In this document: positions 48,301 to 60,300 of the stretch, one piece after another
Layout of the letters: each line of letters begins with the position of its first letter
How positions within the stretch are numbered: position 1 is the first letter of the stretch
Assembly (NCBI GenBank): GCA_034401795.1
Contig: CM067371.1
Span: 75,598,833-75,662,832 of the forward strand
Length of the DNA stretch: 64,000 nucleotides
DNA from: Chaetoderma sp. LZ-2023a
Taxonomy: Eukaryota > Mollusca > Caudofoveata > Chaetodermatida > Chaetodermatidae
Direction: 5' to 3'
Notes under the pieces: model-generated
What the model was told of the DNA's origin: nothing
The model's database searches: none
Seen by the model: only the letters and a program-made list of their open reading frames with translations
Translations under genes and position numbers: made by a program

Positions 48301-51300
48301 GGTAACTTCTTTATGATGGGTGGAGGGACCTTTTGGAGGATTCACCTTTATAGGTCCAAGATTTTGGTTGAAAATTTGCTTTTTAATGCAAAACCTTACA
48401 AGTTTTGTAAATTTCCTTGTTTTTAGCTCATCTGGCCTGAAAGGCCAAGTGAGCTTATGCCACGGCGACCGCCCATCCGTCTTCTGTCACATTTTCCGTT
48501 AAGCAACTCGAGATCCACCAGGCCGATTTCAATTATATTTGGCAGGAAGCATCCTTAGGGTATATAGATTCAAGGTTGTTCAAACGAAGCCAATCGGCCA
48601 TCTTGGATTTTGGCTGATTTTTAGAAATGTCTAAGAATCTCCGAAACCGCTTTGGCATATAAAGAGACCTTGATTGACCAAATGGTTCGGCAGCCATCTT
48701 GGATAACCTAGTTTTCGCAAAAACGACTTCTAGAACCTCTGAAGTGATCAGGCCGAAATTTGGGAGATATGCTTAGGAACGAAGGGCCAAGGGAAGTTGA
48801 TCCATAAAAAACATGGCCGTCATTGGCCAATCAAATGTAACATGTTTGGCATCCATATTGGACTTTTTTATGGATTTTGAGACCAAAATTGGTTTTATAT
48901 ATGTTTTTGGGTATTCTGATTTCATATTTACCACTGAAAACTGTCGGATAAACGGTTTGTCGGCCATCTTCAGCCTTCTTCTCCAGAACCGCTAAATGAA
49001 TTGGGCCCAAATTTGGGAGATATCATTAGGGCCCAAGGACCATTAAACTGTGTAATGCCTTTGGCTGCTATTTTGAATTTTTTTATTTGATGAATTTTCA
49101 AGTCATGGTTTTATATAGGTTTTTGGTTATGCTGATTTCAAATTTACGACTGAAAACTGTTGGATAAATGGTTTGGCAACCATCTTTGATCATTTTCCCG
49201 CCAAAAGCTCCCATAATAAAGCACGGGGAAATTTAAAATGTCTTCTGGAGAACCAATGGACCGATTTTAAGTATATTTGGCAGGAAGCATTCTTAGGGCA
49301 TAGAGATCCATGTTTGTTCAAATAAAGCCGATCAGCCAATTTGGCCGGCAGCCATCTTGGATTTTGGCCAATTTTTATATATGTTTAAAAATCTCCGAAA
49401 GCGTGTGGGGAATTGATTTCAATCGATGAAATATCAGTTCGGGTAAGAGCTGAACTAAGTTTGTTCAAGGGAACTTGATTGGCCAAATGGTTTGGCAGCC
49501 ATCTTGGATAACCTAGTTTTTGCGAAGACACAATTTGGGAAATATGATTAGGGACTAAAGGCCATTAGAGTTTGTTTCATGGAGAATGGAGTTGTGCCAA
49601 AACAACATGTCCGCCATGAAGCAATCAAAATTTAGCTTTTTTGGTGGACATCTGGTATTTTATGCAAATTTCTGAGAAAATCATAAAAAGACAACTTATT
49701 AACCACTGGGCCAATTTTTAGTAAAACTTGACTAAACCTTCTTCACAGAAATTTGATTGGTAAATTTTTTCAGTGGTCATCTCATTTTGTTCAGTTGTGC
49801 CAGTGGTCAATAATTTCAGGTGAGCGATACTTGTTTTAAAATTGTTTATTTATTTTTATTTTTTTATATATATTTAATAATATGAAGGCTTTGAATAAAA
49901 TTGCTACTTACTACATAGAGAAGGTATTTTCAGTGCTTGTGGAGCCCTCTGAGTCAAACAACGTTTTCTAGTTCCCATGCATCTTTAAAAAAAATGGTTC
50001 AAATATTGAAATCATACCCGTCTGTCCGTCTGGCATTCTCCTCCGAAACTGGAATTCGACCAACTTTGTGAGTAACACATGCTCTCAGACTGCAAGACAA
50101 CATTTATATTAGGCTACTCCCTGGGTTGATGCGAACCATAAAAATTGGTGAAAGTTTTTGCAATGATACGCCATTGACTGTACATTCTAGTTATATCATT
50201 GGTTATGGATTCGTCATTGACTGATATGTTTTTTCTTTAGATCCATTGGTCAAGTTGATGATTGGTGCACTCAAAAGTAGAGGATGGTATGTATTTCTAA
50301 TAAACCATAACTTCCCCCTGGAACGTTCACTGAAATAAAAGTACATATCTCTATTACAATTTTAATAAATACATGACACTGTAGACACTGCAAAACAACA
50401 TGTGAGAGAAATGAAATGAGCATTCACTGTTCAGATCAAAATTCAAGGGCACCTACGCCAAATCACCAATTTCTACAAGCACATACGTTATGATATACCT
50501 GTATCTGGATACTTGATATCAGAAGGCACTGAGTGATGTGCAATTTAGTTTTTTTCATGTCCTGTCATCAGACAACTAGAAGAAAGCCACCAGACACCAC
50601 CTCCACTGTATGGCACCCTTTGACTCCTATCAGACGGGGTGAGAATGCCACAAAAAAGTCTTACACTTTACGTCCTAATTAATATATCTCTATATACAAG
50701 GCAATCACACAAAAAATGTGGTTGAATATTTTGAAATTTTTTTTTTTTTCAAAGGAGTATGTTTTACATCGGAGAGTGCCAGTTGAAGCAGTTGTGTAGT
50801 ATTCAAGGTGCTCAATTAACCCTTCTGATGCTATAGACCCAACTTCTTGTGTCGTTGCCTTGAAATTTAGATACTGGCGTGTCAATGGTGAAAATGCTAA
50901 CACAATTTGGTAGGACTTGCGCACAGGTAGCTACAGATATAAGATTTGGTAATCGTGGCCCTCCACTAATTAGCCCAGGTTTTTTAAAGAAAAGCTTGGA
51001 TTCCCGTTGTGTGTACCTGAATTGATTGTAATGCAACTTCTCCGAAACTGTAGTATTCAACCAAATTTGGGATGTGAATTACCCATATGATTGCGGATTG
51101 CAAGAGGACATTACATTTGTCTCTGCCCCCCCCCTAGGCTGCATAAATTCTATTCAGAAGTTTGATTGGTCAAATTTGTTCAGCGTCCATCTTGACTTTT
51201 CTGGAAATCCTTTAAAACATACCTACTAATCTACTTGGCAGACCTTAAAGGAAGGGAAATAACAAATGATGTTTATTCGTAATTTCATACAATATTAAAT

Positions 51301-54300
51301 AAACTACCACTGGTAAAAAATGGAAATGTGTCAGGATTATTTGAGACGAAGCATTTACTAAATCTAGGTGCGCTTAATATGGAACCAATTAGTGACATAG
51401 CTGGTGCTTCACGCTCCGCCATATGTCAACTGTGTGTGCAGGTATACTACGTACTCGAATATAACAAGTGTAGCTCGCTGGGTGGTGTCGGGCTGTTCCG
51501 ATGTATCATGTCGACTCGCCGCACCGCAAGTGCACAACGAGTGATGACGCTGGTTAGCATCCGGTCTCGGGGGTGACGGACCTTGTACGAGACTGCCCTG
51601 CGGGAAACAAAAAACGGCTCCTAAGGCCGGTGGAACTCAATCGTTCCGGTGGGCTGTGCGACCATCGTCGCGAACATTAAACACAACGGTCTCATCCCAA
51701 GAATTTGTGTCACCAGTATGCCTGTCCATAGCAATTTCGTGATCTATGGACTTATAAGATTTGATTTGGTGACCTAAAAATATAAGTCTATACAATGAGT
51801 TTACCTAAACAATTATAAATATGCTAGATAATACTACAGTAAGAGCATACGAAAATACGAGACATAGAGACAGGTAGATGAACTTTTAAACATGGGGCTC
51901 CCGGAGGTACCACACAGACTCATAGGTCCACAGAGGTATCCCCGCAAGGGAGGCTCCTGTACACGAGACTTAGCTATTTAACTTAATATAAATTATTATA
52001 CTTCTAAGCTGAAAGGAAGAAGGTTATCTCGGACGAAAAGTTATTTGCCTCACGCGGGCACTACTAGTGCTAGTTTGGGTGAGGAATATTATCCTGGCGT
52101 GGACCGTCATCGCTTAATCCTTGCGAGAGGCAAGTGCCTCGCACGGGGGTCGTCTCGGTAAGTTGTCGCCACTGCTTAAAGCGGGAGAAGAATAGTAGGC
52201 AAAAATGGGCCCACTCTAATATTTCAACGAAAAATGCTTGAGAAAGAAGACCATACCTAATGATATTATGACTTTAGGGGTGCGTACTGTTTTACATGAA
52301 GGCGGGACGGGCAATTCCCGATGTATTCCCTCGTCACCGTCTTAGGTGATTCTTGGTATGCTGAATTAGTAGTTGCCGCTTTATTTATGCGGGCCTTCTG
52401 CTTTGCTTAATTCATGTTTAGTTGATTTCAGAACAAGAATTATTTTAGGCCGCAACTGGCTGATATCTACCTAGCTATTAGACACGGCTGTCACTGAGAA
52501 CAGATGTCCTAAGACATCAATACTGAAGACAGCGCTCATACATGTTACGTAGCAAGATCTGCGAACCTTTCACGAAAGCATTATTAGACCATTGTTCTAT
52601 CGTTATGGTGGGGGTAAGAGAGACGAATACCCACCATAAATGTCCTTCCCGCAAGGGCATGGCAGATCTAAATATCATGCCCAGACATTCTAACGGAATT
52701 CGGTGGGGGTACGTATCTCGCCCGTCACCGGGTCCTATGGAACTAACCGTTTAACCTGTCGTTAGGTTTATATACAAGTGGCCCTGTTTTGCACTGCGGT
52801 GCGGGAGGTTTGTTTAGTAAATAAAATAATAATTAATACATGTGTTCGCATTGCTTTCCTACATTGGCTTAAAGTGCTAACTACTAGGTATCCAAAGATA
52901 CATGGGAATGTGTGTGATACCGCACCCTGGCCATCACCGCTCGGAAACCCCAATAGTTTTCCAGAGTCGGATCAGCCCATGGTACGGAGGGGGACATCCA
53001 AACAATTAAGAAGCCACAAGGCTGAGTGGAACATGAAGAGAGGCAAAATAGAGTTATGTGTCTTACCGGAGTGCGGGGCTAGATTATCGCACTACCAGAA
53101 GAGAAGAGTATATTACAGAGTATGTAATGAAGAAAGTGTCTCTAATCATTTTGAACCTATCCTATTGAGCTGAATAGAAAAGGTTTAGTCGGTAGCATGC
53201 CGGGCTAAACAGAGTTATAGCACGGACAGCGACCTCAGTGAAAACTTGTTGGTGGCGGGAGAAAGTGCTGCATATATATGTGTTGCTGTATAGTGTTTCC
53301 TACGTGCACTACAGTCCTATATTTTCTATGAATAAGCAAAACATATGAATGGATGGCCACTGGCCATATATATACATAATCTAACCAGAACAATCAATAT
53401 GGTATCAAATGATCAAGCTATATATATCACTACAGGTTAACGAACCTACTATAGTGCGGTTAGCAACACATGGAGAAAATTAGAATAACTATAAACAGAT
53501 ACAGAAATTATAACTAGCGGTCCTAAGACCGTTACGGTTCCTTTTAGTCATCGGGACCGTTCTTACGGATACAATATAATTAACAAAACCTTTATAGAGA
53601 AATAATTAAACTGTGAAGTATAGTTACTTGAATACTCGGTAGCCATTCTTAAGTTGGGCTACCGTGTTACTGAAATTGATACGTCAATCCGTAGTCGACT
53701 TGAGATGATGCGTTCTCCGGAAGCTGGAAAGTTCCCAGGTTGGTTCCCGCAAGGTGTTTTCCGCAAACAAGACCCGCAAGAACACTTATGGCGGTAGTAC
53801 ATCATTCAGTGCTGTAAGCCTAATAGAATGTCTAACGAGCAGTCAGCAAAAGATACGATAGTACTACTGTGGTGAAGAAAGTTCCCGTATACCGATGGCA
53901 CGGATGGAAGGTGTAAACAACCCGATCACAACCGGAAGAAGATACAAAACAAGGCTTCACTGTGCTGGGTACGTCAGCCAGCTCTGAAGACGCACCGGGC
54001 AGAGTTCACTCGCTGCGGTCGAAAGTCAAAAGAACCTACACGATATTAGTGCGGGGACGGTTGAAATATCACTTAGGCGTGGCCGGCAGATGCGGCAAGT
54101 CATCCATCAAAGAACATCCTGCCTCTACATCTGTAGACTCACATATTCAGGCCGTAAAGGCCTCACCGCGAATTTGTGTTCTGAGGTAGATATTGATATT
54201 CGTGAACAAAAGAAGTTCCAAATTACTCCCGTAAATGGGGAGTTACAAAATTGTTTTAGTGCGGTGGGTTGGACAACTGCCAGCTACGGGATAAAAACCT

Positions 54301-57300
54301 AACACGTAGCGAAGGAAAACGCGTATTGTCTGTCGCGCTGATAGCTGGTACAGATCCAACCTGTGGCCGAGGATGTTCTCGATCACTGGATCGCGTCTCC
54401 TTTTATACTCCTCATGTCGTCACACGCGCAGGCTCCAACCAATCATCGTTCGAGCAACAACCAATCAGTGCGTAGCTAATAATAGCGCAGCCGAATGTTC
54501 TAGAACATTCTAGAAGTTTTGCGTCCACGTGGTTATGACATCATGGCAATATTTTGAAGATAATCAAGAAGGGTTTTCCCGTGGATAACTCAGCCATTTC
54601 TTAACCGATTTTGAAATGGTTTACAGCACGTTGAATTCTGGTCTTGATCAATGCCAGATTTAACGGGAACAGGCAATCAATAAGGATTACAGGGTACCAT
54701 CTCGGTACACTAACAGCGCCATTCTATCTTGGTCGTAACTACGCGCTCCATCAAAAACAGCGTCCTGGCGCGCGCATGCGTTTTAACGAACTTAGTCGTT
54801 TTTCGCCATGCTATCTCTCCCATAGGCCTATATATGCTTATGGCTCTACCCAGGGGGGGGGGGGGGGGTGTGGGGGGGGTGCATGTTCAGGAAACGAATC
54901 CAGGTCGATCCGAACTACACCAGCAAACCTGAATATAGTTTCCTAAGAGGTAGAATAGTATTCTCTATAGGCGACGATCTCTAGCGATTAACTCTCTACT
55001 TTTAATTCACTATTGATCCTTTTGAAAACATTATATTTGAAAGTCACTGTTTCTGGTGGAAGCAAAGAATATCGGTCAAAATGATTTCAAAATACATTGT
55101 TGGTTTCCAAGGTCTCAACATGATGTCTACTGGATCTTGAAATTCGTGTAACTGAATGTAGATCCTGTCTCTGGAAACAATGGCTTTCAGTCAAATTGTT
55201 TTAAGATTAGACAGTGTTTTACCTGTAGGAAGTAGTGGCTAATCAGTTTAACGCGAATATAACTGAGATTATATGACCAGCTGTAGCGGGTTTGCAATAA
55301 TGCACCATTGACTGTAGACTCTAGTTATACCATTGGTTATGGATTCGTCATTGACTGATATCTTCTTTCTTTAGATCCATTAGTCAAGTTGGTGATTTTT
55401 GTTAAAGTTAAAACATTTCTCATGGAATTTTGAAAAATTCTCGGGGGAAATATCAAGGGAAACTCAGGGAATTTTATTTTGATAAAGTGCTGGGAACCCT
55501 GTCTTGGGCGTCTATAATGTTTGAAAGCTCCAGCCAGATGCAAATTGCCGCTAGGATGGACAGTACAGAAATAATACTAGCATTGTGTTTATTATTATAA
55601 TCTACATGCATTATCTGTTTTTATCATTCTGATTTCAGCGAAGTTAACTTGAGACGACATACAGCCTGTGAAAACTGTATAGGCGGCGTTAGTGGTGGCT
55701 TTGATCCAAAAGCTAAGCAGGTAATCAATGGATCTTTCAAGTTTATCTATCCGTCATATGATGTCATAATCTACTACATGACGTGTAGGATGATGTCATA
55801 ATCAATTACAGCATGAATGACTCGATTTAGTCTGTCTTAAACACTTAATAGTCCGACACGTTGTACAACTTGTATGTCTTTACTATTTAATAACGATTCT
55901 GTCAAATATTTTGAAACTAATTTGACTGAGCATTATATTTATTGTTTAGTTATGCATGATTGTATCTGGAAGCTGAAACAAAATCTATTATCTTTGACAC
56001 AAAGTGTCAGAAGACTTTTGTACCAGGTGGATGCATGTGTGTGGTGCGGTGACTGGAGCTCTATTGGCAGGACATTCACCAAGCCTGGGTGGAAGGTTGG
56101 GCTTGTGGTCCCAAACAAGTGTATTGCTTTTTGGGATAAAGAGGTCAAAGTTGTTTAAAAGAGGTCAGAAGCCATTGGTTCGTTTTGGCTCATTATCCAG
56201 GGGTCGAAAAGTTTGCCTGTCTACCTGTTATTGACATGCAGATTTTGTTGATGATGTCATGACAGTCATAAAGAAAATCTACCTGTCACACGTGACAGGT
56301 AGCTTAACTACTTTGGCGATTAATAAATAAGATTTAATTTCAATTTTTATGTGAAATAACTCTCAATTGAACTGTAATATTAAAATGTATTATAACATAG
56401 GAATTACACTCTTAACCCTTTCACTGATTAAACATGTGATTTCAATTTCAAAAGACACACACGCACGCACGCACACACGGAAGACCTGTTATGGCTTTCA
56501 CAATATTCAACAGCTTCCCCATGTTGTTGCCTTAAAATTTGAGATAAAATGGTTTCATCAGTGAAAATGATAGATAAAGTACATCTGTAGTTCTTCCTTC
56601 AAAGCCATTGAACATGTAGTACACTGAACATGACGAGTAAAACAATATTCTGACCGTCACCTGGGACAGGTAAATATGTTCAAACATTTCAACCCATGTT
56701 ATCAATTACATGTTCTAAGGGAGATAGCACTTATAAATAGCCTGTTGCTGCCCAGTACATAGTACAGTATTTATGTAAGAAGTGCCACACCCGATATGTA
56801 TAATTATGTATAGGTACAGACAATTTGAATGATATGATGCATCCATTCACCCATATATCACGATACATCTATTCGTCATCTATGGGTATATATTGATGTA
56901 TTGTCACGCACCTAAGAAATTGTCATCTAAACTGGAACCATCTCCAAACCAGGTGGATTCGTCAGTCTCTTGGGGAATGTGTGTGTGTGGGGTCGGATGG
57001 GGGTGGTGTGTGTGTGTGCGTGGTGTGTGGAGGAGGGTGTGTGTGGGGGGGGTTTGGAGAGTTTTTACTGTATAATTAAAAGTAATTATGCTAGAAATTC
57101 TTAATGAGATTAGCTTTAATTCTTACCTCTTCTTTAAATTTAATTTAAAATGGCTTATTTTGTTTCAGGTTGTGATATGTCAAAATACATCCAGGAGTAA
57201 AACTGTCTGCTGTAATATCCTCGCTCACGAGTTCATTCATGCTTTCGATTACTGTAGAGCGAAATTGGATTTTTCAAACTTACACCACCTCGCCTGCACA

Positions 57301-60300
57301 GAGGTGATATTATATTCTGTAGAGCGTGTATTTGATGCTTGATTCGACCAAAAAAACACTTCTGCAGTGGTCTTGAGAAATATGCAGTCTGTAGACCAAG
57401 ACAAGACCGTTTTGAGATTTTACAACTGGAATGACTGGCGCGGTTACCAATCTAATTACTCCAGTGATACATTTTCAAAAATAGTCTTCTCTTAGTCTGC
57501 AAATGCACATTTTCTATATGCAAATTGAAATTTCTTGAACAAATTCGAGGCTTGAAGGGTTACCACTCAGAGACCAGAGATGACAAACTCTTTATGATAT
57601 ATGCTATATTCTGTTGGTTATTTTGAAACTAAGGACCTGTTGCTACTTATATCAGTTTCAATGTACTGCACACTTTTCCTGAAATTTCAAGGGGTAAAGG
57701 GTTAATTCAGTGTTTCATTGTCTGAGCATTAGTTGACAATGTTCATAATTGTCATAATTGTATTATGGGTTAAGTATTCAAAATTGACCAAGCTTTGAAC
57801 TCGGCAATACACATGTATGTGTAGATTTATTGAACATATACTAGACAATTATCTTAAGCATTCAAAATATGTTATTTAACACTTAACACTCTGATGTTGG
57901 ACTTTCACCAAATTTGCTGAAAAATTAACCCTAGTGCATCGTTTAAAAATAATTTGACATCAGAGTGGTAAAGGTTGAATAATATTAAATTAAAATTCTA
58001 AGTTTTGGACATTCTTGTACATTTTAAGGCATTCAAAACATATTTTGACCATGCTGTTTCTAAAATCCACGAATGCACTGGTATACAGGCTGCCAACCCT
58101 GAACCTATCTGATTTAGCAACAGTTATATGTATGGACTCTCAAAGATTCTAGTTATAAATGTATCTGTAGATAGATCTATCAAATTTGGCATGTATAAAT
58201 ATTCTGCTGAATAATTTGAATCTAATTGGAATTGAAGTCATTGTTACCTTCGGCAGTTACGATGTAGATTTTAATTAGTTTTAAAATAATCAATAGGTTT
58301 TCTGAAAGGTTGCCTTAAAATAGATATATTAATTATTGGATTTCAATGGTAAAAGGGTTAATCTTTAAATTCAAACATTAAATTCATTTCTGTGTTTCAG
58401 ATTCGAGCAGCTAATATAATGCATTGTTCGATATTAGCAGCCTGGGCTGAAAGAGAGACGGGTTTAATTGACATTAAAGAAAAACATAAGGTATTGCTTA
58501 TTTTCCCCTCCAAAATTAAGTGGATCGTAGATTGTTTAGAGTAGCATGCGTGAATGAGTGCAAAATGTGTTCTCAATCATTCATAAATGTATGTTGGTCA
58601 TTTTTTTTTTAGAATCAGCACACGCTGTGGCACTTAACATGACAGGTCTCGTGCTGGTCATTGCATGCCTGTGAACTCTAAATATGTTGGCCATTGACAT
58701 TACTTATAGTGTTAGTCTGAGTGGCATGTATCCTAGTCATGTATCACCATATTTGGTAATGCACATGCTTGTGTGAGGTAGGCATTGTCAAGGATCTGCA
58801 TACTAATACCCCCAGCTCTGAACTCTGGTCTGTGTTATACGTCACTCGTATTGTTGGCCCAGGTAATCATGCATCATATTTGGTACGGCACATGCATTAG
58901 CCCAGGGTTATACATCACTAGGTCCATGAATATAGATGGTGCTTAATGAAAAAGGTTATTGTTTGTCAAGTCACAAGATGTAGTGTGATTAGGCTTAGGA
59001 GTTGTAAGATAGATGAAGTATTTAGTATGTTACATATTATCTTTCATATTAAATTGGAGTCAATAATAATTTATCGGTTGTGGCATACCATTAGATTGTC
59101 TTAATATACCGATGGGAAGAAGTGCTGGTGTTCATGGAAGAATCGTTTGTCTGGGTTGAGGCAACTTATCATGAACCTGTCACATCGGAGTCAGATATAA
59201 CCGGCCCAATGAACTAAAGAATATAGTCAGTTTCACCATCTTTGTTCCCGATTAGATGCGCGAGTTCTTTTTGTCTAGTCAAACTTTCTTGGTTATCGCA
59301 GTAACATTTACGCGAGAAATTTTGAGTAGACAAACATTTCCATTACTGGACGATTAAGTAATCTGTGTGATGCCTCCGTCGTCAGAAACCAAGCCACGAA
59401 ATCACTATGTACGTACATAATTTTTGGTTTCCATGCAATAACCTGTGCAGACTAAACAGATCTCACCCAAATTTGGAATATAACTTATAGTCATGAGATT
59501 GATTCATGGCCTGTTAGTTTTTGTCTCGCCTGCGAAGCAGAAAGTGAGACATAGGTATCACCTTTCCGACGGCAACTACGGTGTCAACATTAAGGTTCTG
59601 CGTTTAGCAAAACTTCTCAGCTTATATTTCAGGGTTGGTTAAGCCTATTGCAACTAACCTTGGATATATGGTTACCTATTAGGATAGGACGCACCATGGT
59701 GATGTTGGGGTCACAAGGTCAAAGGTCAACGGATACAAAACTCTTGTTATTTCAATATTAAGTTTTTGCGTTTAGCAAAACTTCTCAGCTTATGTTTCAT
59801 GATTGGTTAAGTCTATTGTAACTAAACTTGGGTACATGGTTACCTATAATATTAGAAAGCAGCATGATGATGTTGGGATTTACAAGGTCAAAAGTCAAGG
59901 TCACTGTCACCTTGATACAGAACTCTGCTTTTTCTACATTAAAGTTTTGCATTAACAAAACCTTTCAGCTTATATTTCAGGATTGGTTAAGCCTATTGCA
60001 ACTATACTTGGATACATGGTTACCTATAATGATAGAAAGCGGCATGCTGATGTTGGGGTCACAATCCCAAAGGTCATGGTCAATGTGACCTTGATACAGA
60101 ACTCTGTTATTTCAACATTAAGTTTTTGCGTTTGGTTAAGCTTATTGCAACTGAACTTGTGTACATGGTTACCTATAATGTGAGGAAACAGCATGATGAA
60201 GTTGGGGGCACACGGTCAAGGTCACTGTGAAATTGATACAGATCTCTTATTTCAACATTAAGTCTGCGTTTAGCAAAACGTCAGCCTGTATTTCAGGATT

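Larger units (their letters stand above)
47644..49948. mobile_element. Composite non-autonomous element with AGGGCTCCACA termini
   Basis: AGGGCTCCACA (47644-47654) and TGTGGAGCCCT (49938-49948) are inverted. Inside are a four-unit array of a ~168-bp repeat (47750-48420) and a unit beginning TTTAGCTCATCTGGCCTGAA (48422) and ending AGGTGAGCGATACTT (49816-49830), itself with short inverted ends. I associate such AGCTCA...TGAGC units with mollusc genomes. No transposase is seen. Confidence 0.6.
51468..54920. mobile_element. R repeat, copy 3 (uninterrupted)
   Basis: The most complete copy, 3453 bases, from GTGTAGCTCGCTGGGTGGTG to GATCCGAACTACAC. It lies in intron 2 of ATP23. It contains every block seen in copies 1 and 2, including GGTCCTAAGACCGTTACGGT (53519) and the promoter at 54400-54515. 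A poly-G run (54856-54879) interrupts it near the right end. No target duplication was found. Confidence 0.8.

Noticed and set aside
55375-55391. Pseudo-exon as an alternative, mutually exclusive exon 2
   Set aside because: Using the only nearby GT (GTGATT) gives the wrong phase for exon 3 and loses the conserved IGALKSRGC residues.
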